A DNA stretch of 64,000 bases, taken from NCBI RefSeq assembly GCF_030056705.1, contig NZ_JASHIC010000006.1:62001-126000 (forward strand), read 5' to 3'. Origin of the DNA: Flectobacillus longus. Its GTDB lineage: Bacteria; Bacteroidota; Bacteroidia; Cytophagales; Spirosomataceae. Shown here piece after piece: positions 37,453 to 45,120 of the stretch. Each line of letters opens with the position of its first letter. The stretch's first letter is position 1. The translations under genes were made by a program, and so were the position numbers. Under the pieces are notes generated by a model, which saw only the letters and a list, made by a program, of their open reading frames with translations, had not been told where the DNA came from and ran no database searches.

Positions 37453-37907
37453 AAAAAATCTTACTATGTCTATTATTGTCGTCTTGTGTTTCAACAAAAC
37501 CTGCACCAGTAATCAATGAAAATGCAAAGGTTTTATTCTTTTGTATGGAATCGGAGGATTCTAAACAAAGTAATGAAAACAAAACGAGCAAATGGGTTGC
37601 AAGTTTACAAAGAAGGTTTCCAGACCTATATATAATTGGTAGGTCTTTTGATGTATCAAGTTCAAGAAATTTTGATATTCAATTACAAAATGCAGTTAAA
37701 GAGGTGAAGCCTAAAGCTACACTTTCATATCAATACAAACCATATAGTGATAGGTTCAAGAATAAGTACATTTTCATTCTTTCTGATTCTAGCAGTAACA
37801 TGATAAAAGATAAAGTTTACCATGATTACGCATGGTTAGCAATTCAGGATATTTTGCCAGATTTCGCCAAAGAATTGGAAGCTCTTGAATTGAAGTATAG
37901 GAAGTAA
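37449..37907 (+). CDS. Lipoprotein coupled to the integrase gene
   Basis: The 152-residue protein has a very short signal with lipobox LLSSC (lipidation at C13). Its ATG overlaps the integrase TGA (ATGA), so it should be made whenever the integrase is. The mature part looks globular and mixed alpha/beta, with no family I recognise. In proviruses, lysogen-expressed lipoproteins often block superinfection; that role is inference here. Confidence 0.75.
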   Translation: MKKILLCLLLSSCVSTKPAPVINENAKVLFFCMESEDSKQSNENKTSKWVASLQRRFPDLYIIGRSFDVSSSRNFDIQLQNAVKEVKPKATLSYQYKPYSDRFKNKYIFILSDSSSNMIKDKVYHDYAWLAIQDILPDFAKELEALELKYRK

Positions 37908-37911
37908 ATAA

Positions 37912-37940
37912 AAACCCCTCCGACAAAGTCAGAGGGGTTT
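37912..37940. terminator. Bidirectional terminator between lipoprotein gene and structural operon
   Basis: AAACCCCTC (37912-37920) pairs with GAGGGGTTT (37932-37940), with a GAC/GTC pairing inside. It separates convergent transcripts. Confidence 0.85.
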
Positions 37941-37960
37941 ATTATTACAAACCAAAATAT

Positions 37961-38269
37961 TTATATATGGAAAACCTTGCGAATCAATTTGCTTAAAAAG
38001 CCAATCCAAACTCCCTTATTATTTTTCGGTGGGTTCATTTCTACAACTTTACATTCACTATCTGTGTAGTAGTACCTTTTCCCTTTAAATTTCACTCCTT
38101 TACCTGTCAATCTAAGAGTATCAAACTTACAGTCCTGGACCCGAATAGTATCAGATAAATAAATCTGATTCGTTGAGTTTGTTTTTACTGTTTTCTGACT
38201 TACGAAAGCCATAGATAGTTGTGAAGCTGACAACAGTAGCACAAATAATAAAGATTTTAGCCATTTCAT
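37961..38269 (-). CDS. Small secreted protein at the 3' end of the structural operon
   Basis: The 102-residue protein starts at MKWLKSLLFVLLLSASQLSMA, a signal peptide with cleavage near AFVSQ. The mature part has two cysteines (VQDC and SECK), and lacks a lipobox. The chosen start lies just past the stop of the gene upstream; a start at 38299 would overlap it by 26 bp. It follows the lysozyme-like gene and two small membrane/coiled-coil genes, so it may belong to a lysis module. I do not recognise a family. Confidence 0.6.
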   Translation of the reverse strand: MKWLKSLLFVLLLSASQLSMAFVSQKTVKTNSTNQIYLSDTIRVQDCKFDTLRLTGKGVKFKGKRYYYTDSECKVVEMNPPKNNKGVWIGFLSKLIRKVFHI

Positions 38270-38273
38270 TTTA

Positions 38274-38534
38274 TTAGGGGTTAAGTGTTGATTTTTCATT
38301 AGTTAACAAACCATTTGAGAGAGTAGAAAGACCAAGTGTAACCAATGTAGTATCATTGTTCATTACACCTTTATAGACAATTGGACTAGCAAAAATCACA
38401 GCTACAATTGAGCTTACAGGGCTTTTGACACTGTTTCTTAAACTTTCCCCTATACCAGAAAATGCGCTTTTTTGCTTTTTGAGCAATTCAATTTCTTTTC
38501 TTAGTTCCTCTATTTCGGTTTTGTCTGCTTTCAT
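38274..38534 (-). CDS. Small coiled-coil/membrane protein
   Basis: The 86-residue protein has a charged N-terminal coiled coil (EELRKEIELLKKQK) and a moderately hydrophobic segment (SSIVAVIFASPIVYKGVM, about residues 40-57). Its ATG overlaps the stop of the upstream gene by 4 bp. The family is not recognised. Its place behind a lysozyme-like gene would suit a holin or spanin part, but this is inference. Confidence 0.55.
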   Translation of the reverse strand: MKADKTEIEELRKEIELLKKQKSAFSGIGESLRNSVKSPVSSIVAVIFASPIVYKGVMNNDTTLVTLGLSTLSNGLLTNEKSTLNP

Positions 38535-38764
38535 GTCAATTTTGATTTTACCATTGTTGCTACTTCTGTCAACAACTGTTGTATATCGTTGACTTGTCGC
38601 TTTAAATCATCATCGTATTTGTCTTTACGGTTTAGACGTGATTCGAGCTCGTTAATCTTTGATTCTGCCTTGATTATTTTATTATTTAAAGCAATGTATA
38701 AGCTAACGATTGAACCGACAGATACCGCAAGATTGACTAATGGGGAGAGGTGTGTTATTTCCAT
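38531..38764 (-). CDS. Small membrane protein with C-terminal coiled coil, spanin-like layout
   Basis: The 77-residue protein has a hydrophobic segment near the N terminus (LVNLAVSVGSIVSLYIAL) followed by a charged coiled coil (ESKINELESRLNRK). I chose ATG 38764, which shares one base with the stop of the lysozyme-like gene (TAATG). The layout resembles an inner-membrane spanin; no sequence motif proves it. Confidence 0.6.
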   Translation of the reverse strand: MEITHLSPLVNLAVSVGSIVSLYIALNNKIIKAESKINELESRLNRKDKYDDDLKRQVNDIQQLLTEVATMVKSKLT

Positions 38765-39249
38765 TATAGCATTGACCATGCAGTATCATATTGCTCTTTT
38801 GAAAGCTTGTATTTGCTTTCCCAGATAGCCATGTAATAGACTATTTTACGCATGGTTTCTTTATCAAAAGTGAGAACCTTATTTTTATCAATACCACTTT
38901 GAGATGATACATAATTTGCGTAATTGCCTGTATTAGCTTCTGCCCATACATTGACAATTTTTGAAATAGTATTTACTCCTCGTGAGATTTTTGTTTGTAG
39001 GTCTTTCAATGAGGCTCTTGTTCCATACTCGACACTTTTAAATATTGCGTGTCCTTGTTCATCATAACCTTCTGTTCCGAGCCAATCACTTGAGCCTCCT
39101 TTCTTTATGTTGAGAGGGTTTTTATTCCTTTGCCCTCGTACATTATTGTCTAGTGGTTGCATAGTGGTAGGATTTATGGTATTTGCTTTTGATAATGAGT
39201 AGTACAAAATGAGTACTACAATCACTATCACAATAATTTTTTGATTCAT
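38764..39249 (-). CDS. Membrane-anchored P5/lysozyme-like protein
   Basis: The 161-residue protein has an N-terminal membrane anchor (IIVIVIVVLILYYSL) and then the family pattern RGQRNKNPLNIKKGG..WLG with YGTRASLKDL, seen in Bacteroidota proteins annotated as structural protein P5 and related to muramidase-like folds. Such proteins are thought to attack peptidoglycan during entry or lysis. It is probably a virion-associated or lysis enzyme. The catalytic residue cannot be assigned with certainty. Confidence 0.72.
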   Translation of the reverse strand: MNQKIIVIVIVVLILYYSLSKANTINPTTMQPLDNNVRGQRNKNPLNIKKGGSSDWLGTEGYDEQGHAIFKSVEYGTRASLKDLQTKISRGVNTISKIVNVWAEANTGNYANYVSSQSGIDKNKVLTFDKETMRKIVYYMAIWESKYKLSKEQYDTAWSML

Positions 39250-39261
39250 AACCCTATTGGA

Positions 39262-39648
39262 TTACTCAATATCAGTAACCTGTAAAGTAAATGCTTCAAG
39301 GCTTCCTTCAAATTGAAAGGCTGTTAGGTATTGGTTAATTTGCACTAATAAATCAGGATCTTTTGTCATTCTATACTGCTCGATTAGTAGATATAAACCA
39401 TACGGAATAACCTTCGTATCGCTGTGAAATAAAACGGGAGTCTGGAAGTCATTGACTTGTTGTTCTGTCGTGTTACCCACTTCATCAGGAACTTCGATAG
39501 TTTTTAGCCACTTTGTCGAAAGTACTTCAAAGCCAATTTTACAAACCTTTTCCCCTTCTTCCTCATACATTTCACGGACTAAACCAAATCGAAGAACATT
39601 AGGAATTAAGGTAATTTGATGCTGAGTGTTAATTTGTGCAGTCTTCAT
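39262..39648 (-). CDS. Uncharacterised provirus protein (128 aa)
   Basis: The protein has no signal or membrane segment. Residues 1-75 look like mixed beta strands and the C-terminal half like helices (YGLYLLIEQYRM, LLVQINQYLTAF). It lies 11 bp after the spike gene and 12 bp before the lysozyme-like gene. I do not recognise a family; a spike-associated or assembly role is only suggested by position. Confidence 0.6.
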   Translation of the reverse strand: MKTAQINTQHQITLIPNVLRFGLVREMYEEEGEKVCKIGFEVLSTKWLKTIEVPDEVGNTTEQQVNDFQTPVLFHSDTKVIPYGLYLLIEQYRMTKDPDLLVQINQYLTAFQFEGSLEAFTLQVTDIE

Positions 39649-39659
39649 TTTGCTAGTGG

Positions 39660-41324
39660 TTAGTATTCAAACTTTGGAATAATTGCGTAGGTTAAACTTT
39701 TGCCCTGTGGGGCACTAAAAATTAAAGCGTTATCAGTATTTGATAGACATGATGCAGATGGTTGAGAGGTAATAGAACAACCGCTAGAATCTACAATTTC
39801 AAAATCAAAATCGAAATTGAAACGAATGTTTCTGGTGATGCTTGCACCTGTTCCGTCTACTGTGAAGTGTTGACGACCATTATTGCGTAGAATTGTATAA
39901 GGACTCATGTATGCCATTGCCCCTAAATCGCCATTACTCGGAAGTTGGTTGCTTTTTTTTCCTGTGAGTCCATTAACACACAAAGCTGATAAATCTATGT
40001 CAGACATTCTTTTGGGCCAAAAGGCAATTTGCCGAATAATCGTATTGATTTCATTCCCAATTACCAGTTGGTCTAGGGTAGTCGGAATATCAATAGTATT
40101 ATCAAAGTTCCCTTCAATATTATTCATAAAGGATTTTGCACTATTGGTTTTCCATGCAAAAGCATGATTAAAGTAAGTGTCAAAATCAACATTGAACAGG
40201 GTATTGTTATAGCTATTCACACTGTCCTTGTAAATCTCATCGTATACTCTCGCTATTGTCGCATGGTCAGTAATCGAAATTGAAGAAGATAAGCCTGTGA
40301 ATCGAGCATAAAATCTGTAAGTCTGAGCAAATCTTTTCGTTGCTTTTCGAGCAGATAGGAACAAAGTTCCAGAAGAAACATTTGGGAATAATTCCTGAAA
40401 CAAAGAACCGCTTATCGTAAGAGTATCTGTGGGGCGTGTAACAGGTAGATTATTGGTCTTTATTACACTTGTTGCGTCCAATCCTTTTTCAACCTGAACA
40501 GCAGTAATATACAATGAGCTTGTGCCGTCACCTTGATAAGCAGCAACCCCAGAAGGAACTTGTTGCATAAGAACCTGTAGTCTACCAGTAGTGCTGGTAT
40601 TATCAAGTATACCTGAAAATTCGATTCTAATCCAATCTTCATCAAACTGTGTAACTTTTGGTGTTCCAATTAGTTGCCCGTTACCAACTACTGAGCTAGT
40701 GGTAAAACTATTTGAGTCTAAGTCAAAATATACTTTTACACTAGACTCACCATTCGTAGTATTTAACTCCGCACGTATATGTCTAGAACCTGAAGCTCTA
40801 CACACAAAAAGGGATGCAGTTAAAGGTGTGCCAGCATCGAATGTTTGAATTGTTGCAATGAAGTTTCGAGCAACATTAGTATTATCCTCTGTAACTAGAA
40901 ATGAGTTAGAACCATCTAAAAATTTCTTTGTGCTTTCTATAATTGATAGTCCTGTTTTACCAAAATATGGGTTGGTTAGCTCCTGAGAATAAAGCAGTAA
41001 GTTTGTTCTTGATTCTTCTAACAATAACCCTAACGATTCTTTTGTCTGTGGGTCATGATGAAATCGTGGTTTATTAGCTGGTGCAGTTTTGATTTTACCA
41101 TACTTATCTACATAAGTAGCCAAATAGTTTCTGGCAAGGGTTAAACGTGGATTCATGAATCTACTATTTGCAAAGTCCTCCGAAAATGAAGGTCTTGTGG
41201 TAGGTCGTGAAGTTGCTTGACCTTGAGAAACAGAAACGGCACTTTGTGCAGATGCTTGAGCTTGTGCAACCGCTTGATTAACTGCATCTAATTGTGATTG
41301 TATATTAATTCTTCGCTTAATCAT
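39660..41324 (-). CDS. Phage-type carbohydrate-binding spike/fibre protein
   Basis: The 554-residue protein starts with a coiled region rich in Ala, Gln and Ser (about 10-40). The segment ATYVDKYGKIKTAPANKPRF, followed by LGLLLEESRTNLLLYS, is a well-known pattern of phage head-spike and tail-fibre proteins. A beta-sandwich follows, with AVQVEKG..ATSV and LPVTRPTDTLTISG typical of carbohydrate-binding modules in phage adhesins. The C-terminal half is a second beta-rich domain. It is the likely receptor-binding spike and is the clearest virion gene in the element. Confidence 0.78.
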   Translation of the reverse strand: MIKRRINIQSQLDAVNQAVAQAQASAQSAVSVSQGQATSRPTTRPSFSEDFANSRFMNPRLTLARNYLATYVDKYGKIKTAPANKPRFHHDPQTKESLGLLLEESRTNLLLYSQELTNPYFGKTGLSIIESTKKFLDGSNSFLVTEDNTNVARNFIATIQTFDAGTPLTASLFVCRASGSRHIRAELNTTNGESSVKVYFDLDSNSFTTSSVVGNGQLIGTPKVTQFDEDWIRIEFSGILDNTSTTGRLQVLMQQVPSGVAAYQGDGTSSLYITAVQVEKGLDATSVIKTNNLPVTRPTDTLTISGSLFQELFPNVSSGTLFLSARKATKRFAQTYRFYARFTGLSSSISITDHATIARVYDEIYKDSVNSYNNTLFNVDFDTYFNHAFAWKTNSAKSFMNNIEGNFDNTIDIPTTLDQLVIGNEINTIIRQIAFWPKRMSDIDLSALCVNGLTGKKSNQLPSNGDLGAMAYMSPYTILRNNGRQHFTVDGTGASITRNIRFNFDFDFEIVDSSGCSITSQPSASCLSNTDNALIFSAPQGKSLTYAIIPKFEY

Positions 41325-41328
41325 ATCA

Positions 41329-41646
41329 CTAATAATTTATTACTGTTGGAACTGCAATTGCTTTTGTTACTGCAAGCTTACTTACACCTGCACCAACTTG
41401 AAAAGTAACTGTAAATGTGTCCTGAACTTGTAGTATTGGATTTACACTACCATTAGGAAATGTAATAGAATCACCTTTTTGAAGGGTATATTTTACGTCT
41501 CCTGATTGCCCTTTGATTGCAATGAAAGCTGTGTTATCTCCTGTATTTTCGAAGTCAATACTCATACAATGAGATGAAACATCTTTAGGGTTTTGAGTAA
41601 TCACTTCATTTGTATGTCGTATTGCAAAACCGTTGTAACTAGCCAT
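41329..41646 (-). CDS. Small all-beta provirus protein, possible spike base or minor capsid protein
   Basis: The 105-residue protein is predicted almost entirely as beta strands (FENTGDNTAFIAIKG, YTLQKGDSITF, FTVTFQVGAG), with no helix, signal or membrane segment. It lies between a membrane protein and the spike gene, 4 bp from the latter. A jelly-roll or spike-anchoring role would fit, but no family is recognised. Confidence 0.62.
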   Translation of the reverse strand: MASYNGFAIRHTNEVITQNPKDVSSHCMSIDFENTGDNTAFIAIKGQSGDVKYTLQKGDSITFPNGSVNPILQVQDTFTVTFQVGAGVSKLAVTKAIAVPTVINY

Positions 41647-41647
41647 A

Positions 41648-42310
41648 TCAATATTGGATTAAGTTGCTTTTAACAATGAGTGCTTTTTTAGTGAAGAAGT
41701 AGTACCAAGGAATCTCAACTACAGCATACGTTATGCCCTTTATTTTTGTGGAAAAATCACCTAAGTAAGTACCTACCTCATCTGATGGATTGTAAGTTTT
41801 TAAAACGATTCTACTATCCGTAAAATCAAATGCTGTTGTATTATTTACAGCGAATGTTTTAGCACCAACTTTCAACACGCCTGCTTTTGGAATTACAGGA
41901 TTTTGTGTAGTTGTACCTCCTTTGTTCTGGTTGATTTTTGCATAGAACAAATTGAGTTTGTTTGGGGAGTCTTGAAATACTTTTTGTAGGCGTGAAATCA
42001 AGGTTTCTTTATAGAGGTCATAATATGCTTTCTGAACTCCTAACCAATCAGTTATTTTGCCTGCTACTTCAAATACTTTTTCTTCGTCGTAGGTAGTAAT
42101 CCAAGTAGAAATGAAGGATATATTAAAAGCTGAATAAAGTTGACTTGCTAGGTTATAATTAGGGTCATCAACTACTTTCTGTTCGGCGTTAAATTGTGAG
42201 CTTTTTTGTAACTCATCTTTTATCATTAAGAAAAGAAGCAATAGCCCAACTATGATAATTAGTGTATAATTGGGCTTTATAGTGGTTAGGGATTCTTGAT
42301 TATCAAGCAT
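41648..42310 (-). CDS. Membrane-anchored provirus protein (220 aa)
   Basis: One membrane segment near the N terminus (TLIIIVGLLLLFLMI, about 16-30) is followed by a soluble helical domain and a beta-rich C-terminal part. I chose the ATG at 42310, which overlaps the stop of the previous gene by 8 bp. The family is not recognised. It is one of a run of single-span proteins in this operon. Confidence 0.65.
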   Translation of the reverse strand: MLDNQESLTTIKPNYTLIIIVGLLLLFLMIKDELQKSSQFNAEQKVVDDPNYNLASQLYSAFNISFISTWITTYDEEKVFEVAGKITDWLGVQKAYYDLYKETLISRLQKVFQDSPNKLNLFYAKINQNKGGTTTQNPVIPKAGVLKVGAKTFAVNNTTAFDFTDSRIVLKTYNPSDEVGTYLGDFSTKIKGITYAVVEIPWYYFFTKKALIVKSNLIQY

Positions 42311-42602
42311 TTTCAAAAGTGTGTTTGAGCCTTGTAGCAATCGCAATCATATCGACCATTCCGAGATTGCCACGTTGTACTTGTGGCATAATGTCAGCAA
42401 TATCATTCATCAATTTTTCGGAGAACATTTTACGAACAATAGCGGGGTTTTTATTTCCTACTTCTGTTAATGTCATTAGTACTGATAAGGCTTTATTTAC
42501 ATTTGGTTCTTCTTTTGAGCCTAATGATGAAGCTAACATATCAGCAAAATCAAATAATACGTCTTTCGGGTTTGTTTCCTGTGTTTGGTTTGTAGTGTTC
42601 AT
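42303..42602 (-). CDS. Uncharacterised helical provirus protein (99 aa)
   Basis: The soluble protein is predicted mainly helical (VLFDFADMLASSLG, ALSVLMTLTEVG, IVRKMFSEKLMNDIADIM). It has no membrane segment. It overlaps the next gene by 8 bp. I do not recognise a family; an assembly or scaffold role is possible. Confidence 0.6.
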   Translation of the reverse strand: MNTTNQTQETNPKDVLFDFADMLASSLGSKEEPNVNKALSVLMTLTEVGNKNPAIVRKMFSEKLMNDIADIMPQVQRGNLGMVDMIAIATRLKHTFENA

Positions 42603-42631
42603 GGTATTGATAAGAATTTAGGAGTTAAAAA

Positions 42632-43144
42632 CTAGGATAATTCACGAAATGATTTAATTCCACTAGCTATATCAGGTACTTGTTTTACTAAATCACCGAG
42701 CTTTTCAATTGCTGTTTTGTCGTTTGATGTATCATCATCCGTTAGCATCGTGTACACTTCTTTTAGCTGTGACTTCAAATCGTCAATATCCCTTCTAATG
42801 TAGTTTTGTTCTGCTTCGAGCTTGCCCAGACTTTGGGATAATTGCATCAAATGAAGCATTAGATTTTGGTCATTCATCGTCGGGGTTGTCGATTGATTAT
42901 TAGAGTGACTTTTAGGTATCGTAAAAACTTCTGAATCCTGCCCTTTTTCGTTCGTTTTTGCAGAACGATATTTCAAAACATAGGTATCAGGGCTTAATTC
43001 TTCATATCGTTTCTGTAACGTTTCTACTGCTTCATCAACGCTTTCAGATTCTGAACTACCTCTTTTACTTCCCCCTCTTGTTTCAATTCTCCAAATGGTT
43101 GCGTTAGCCATACGCATAAGCCTAGCTAATCTTTCAAATTCCAT
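42632..43144 (-). CDS. Uncharacterised provirus protein with coiled coil (170 aa)
   Basis: The protein has a basic, Ser/Gly-rich N-terminal part (RGGSKRGSS) and a clear coiled coil in the C-terminal half (LGKLEAEQNYIRRDIDDLKS). It has no membrane segment. It follows the 43161-43188 hairpin. Function unknown; the basic start could contact nucleic acid. Confidence 0.6.
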   Translation of the reverse strand: MEFERLARLMRMANATIWRIETRGGSKRGSSESESVDEAVETLQKRYEELSPDTYVLKYRSAKTNEKGQDSEVFTIPKSHSNNQSTTPTMNDQNLMLHLMQLSQSLGKLEAEQNYIRRDIDDLKSQLKEVYTMLTDDDTSNDKTAIEKLGDLVKQVPDIASGIKSFRELS

Positions 43145-43160
43145 CTTAAAGCCTGTTTTA

Positions 43161-43188
43161 ATGGGTGCTAATGGGATTTAGCACCCAT
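43161..43188. repeat. Intercistronic hairpin within the structural operon
   Basis: ATGGGTGCTAA (43161-43171) pairs perfectly with TTAGCACCCAT (43178-43188) around a 6-nt loop. No T run follows on the minus strand, so it may be a processing or attenuation site rather than a full terminator. Confidence 0.65.
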
Positions 43189-43195
43189 GTTTATA

Positions 43196-43342
43196 CTATC
43201 GCTTCATTTTGTCGAGCTTGTCTTTTTCGGCTCTAGCCTTATTTACGAGCGACATTCTGCGTTTTTCGTCCTCAATCGACTTCAAAGCTCTTTCAGCTTG
43301 TCTGACAGACATTTTGTTTGAAATTTTGATTCTTTTTGCCAT
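43196..43342 (-). CDS. Very small basic protein (48 aa)
   Basis: The reading frame ATG (43342) to TAG (43196) gives MAKRIKISNKMSVRQAERAL followed by a Lys/Arg/Glu-rich helix ending KLDKMKR. It lies between two operon genes on the same strand with tight spacing (30 bp after the previous stop). The charge pattern suits a small helical nucleic-acid-binding or virion DNA-condensing protein (inference). Confidence 0.6.
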   Translation of the reverse strand: MAKRIKISNKMSVRQAERALKSIEDEKRRMSLVNKARAEKDKLDKMKR

Positions 43343-43372
43343 GTGATTTGGTTGTTTTTTTAGGTTTTACGA

Positions 43373-43960
43373 CTACTTACGTTTCTTCTTTTTCTTGCCT
43401 CCAAACTCATCCCATAGCCAAAGAATAAGGGCAATGAGTGCAATAACAATGACAGTCCCCGTAAGTGGATTTTGAGTGAAGAAATCACTAATTGAGGTAA
43501 AAATACCACTCGATGTTGTTGCTGTCGTAGGGGTATAAATTGAAGTGGTCGACACTGAATCAAAAGGGTTTGTAGTAATGCCATCACCAAACAAAGTAAA
43601 CACTGGCGTGTTTCCTGTTGGGTTTGTCAAAGCCTTTAAGCGTCCGCCTGCATCGTTGGTAATGTTTGCATCAGGGATTAGACCATTTACATCACTAACA
43701 AAGTCAGGTTGTGCAATATCAAGGAATCCAGAATAATCCACTTTTGAATCAATCTTGGTATCACCACTTGAAGCGTGAAGGTTTGCCCACGAACGAGTTT
43801 TGTACATCCATTTGCGGTCATTTCCAGATACTTCTACTTGTAAGAAGAATCTAGCACCTGTATCGTCTTGACCAACAAATAAGTTGGAATAACCGTTTAT
43901 TCCACTTTGTGCACCTACGTTTACAAGGATTTTTACTTTTTTGTCAATAGAGTAAGCCAT
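43373..43960 (-). CDS. Provirus structural-type protein with C-terminal membrane anchor and basic tail (195 aa)
   Basis: The N-terminal 130 residues look beta-rich (ILVNVGAQSGINGY, ARFFLQVEVSG) without a signal peptide. A low-complexity Thr/Ser linker leads to a membrane segment (GTVIVIALIALILWLW, about 167-182) and a cationic tail GGKKKKKRK. This tail-anchored layout recurs in three neighbouring genes. It could be an abundant virion protein; no family is recognised. Confidence 0.68.
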   Translation of the reverse strand: MAYSIDKKVKILVNVGAQSGINGYSNLFVGQDDTGARFFLQVEVSGNDRKWMYKTRSWANLHASSGDTKIDSKVDYSGFLDIAQPDFVSDVNGLIPDANITNDAGGRLKALTNPTGNTPVFTLFGDGITTNPFDSVSTTSIYTPTTATTSSGIFTSISDFFTQNPLTGTVIVIALIALILWLWDEFGGKKKKKRK

Positions 43961-43987
43961 AATGAGAAGTTTTGAATTTAAAGAGGT

Positions 43988-44623
43988 CTATTTTTTTCGT
44001 TTCTGGTCATTGGGTGACTTTGCGAATAGATAAACAACGGCTAGGGTTAGTATTAAAATGATAAAAAAAGTTTCAGTAGTTAAACCGAACGGTAAAGAAG
44101 ATACGCCAATCTTTGGGGCTGAAATCTCCACATCCTTACTATCCATAATTTGACCTTTGGATGTATCTATCGTGAAGGTGCTAAATCCGTCCGTAGTGAC
44201 TTGTTTTAGGTTCGTCAAGTCGGGTATGATATAATTTGGAGTACTCAAAGAATTACCGCCAATACCAAAGGATTTTGCGAGGCTTTCCCAGATGGGTAAA
44301 ACTGTACTAGATACTTTCTGAATATCAGAGATAGTTTTATCTAGCTTGTTTTTCTCTGTACTTCCACTTGCATCTGTTTTATTTCGTGATACCAAATAGG
44401 TTTCCACGGATGAAGTTTGAACAGTACTATAGCCTTGCTTTTTGAAGTAGTCCAGAATCTGAGTATTACTATAACCTTTTTCCTTCATAGCATCGGCTTT
44501 ACCCATTTCTAAAACATACACTCTATTTGCTTTGTCCAGTTGTTGTATGTCAGTTAATGTTAAACCATACTCATTTTGCAGTGTAGCGTAATAAAGTGGT
44601 AAACGTTGCTGAATTATAGCCAT
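43988..44623 (-). CDS. Tail-anchored provirus protein (211 aa)
   Basis: A helical N-terminal domain (about 1-130) is followed by a beta-rich stretch and a C-terminal membrane segment (FFIILILTLAVVYLF) with a basic end (NDQKRKK). The N terminus has the GYSNTQILDYFKKQGY helix pattern. Its ATG shares a base with the upstream stop (TAATG). The family is not recognised. Confidence 0.66.
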   Translation of the reverse strand: MAIIQQRLPLYYATLQNEYGLTLTDIQQLDKANRVYVLEMGKADAMKEKGYSNTQILDYFKKQGYSTVQTSSVETYLVSRNKTDASGSTEKNKLDKTISDIQKVSSTVLPIWESLAKSFGIGGNSLSTPNYIIPDLTNLKQVTTDGFSTFTIDTSKGQIMDSKDVEISAPKIGVSSLPFGLTTETFFIILILTLAVVYLFAKSPNDQKRKK

Positions 44624-45120
44624 TACTTTAAGAATTTTAGGTCAGGTATTTCGATTGTTGCAGAGCTTTCAACAGAGATTGTAAAGCCTTCTGCGTTTAT
44701 ATTGCCTTTGAGGTCAAACTTTATACTACGCTTTGTGATTTGACTTATTAGGTCAGGTATCAAGGAAACTAAATCTAGTATTGACACAGAGCAGGGAACT
44801 TTTAAAACTGTCTGTTCCAAACTTTTTATGACTACAGTTTGATTGAGAAACCCAGAGCCTAAAACACCACCTTTTAGAAGTACATCAAATTGAATCAACC
44901 TCAATAAAATTCCTGTGTTAGTGGGGTTTGTGATTTGTACAGGTTGCGACCAAGTGAGTTTCAAAGCTGAAAAATCTACTTTTATAGATTCAGGGCTAAG
45001 GATTTTGTAAGTAAGTTTAGAGGCTGTATTTATTTTCGTCCAAAGCCAAATACCGAACGTAAAAGCCAAAACGCAAAGGGTTGCAATGATAGCTTTGCCT
45101 CGATTGTTATTTTCTTCCAT
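44623..45120 (-). CDS. LEA14/WHy-like domain membrane protein (165 aa)
   Basis: A basic N terminus and one membrane segment (AIIATLCVLAFTFGIWLW, about 10-27) are followed by a beta-sandwich with ITNPTNTGILLRLIQFDVLLKGGVLG, which resembles the LEA14/WHy fold. LEA14-like proteins are known in envelopes and stress proteins; here the place in a virion-type operon suggests a membrane-bound structural role (inference). It overlaps the upstream gene by 14 bp. Confidence 0.66.
   Translation of the reverse strand: MEENNNRGKAIIATLCVLAFTFGIWLWTKINTASKLTYKILSPESIKVDFSALKLTWSQPVQITNPTNTGILLRLIQFDVLLKGGVLGSGFLNQTVVIKSLEQTVLKVPCSVSILDLVSLIPDLISQITKRSIKFDLKGNINAEGFTISVESSATIEIPDLKFLK

Noticed and set aside
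43360-43590. A 76-residue minus-strand frame inside the 195-residue provirus gene
   Set aside because: It is an out-of-frame shadow of the larger gene, which has a membrane anchor and operon spacing in its favour.
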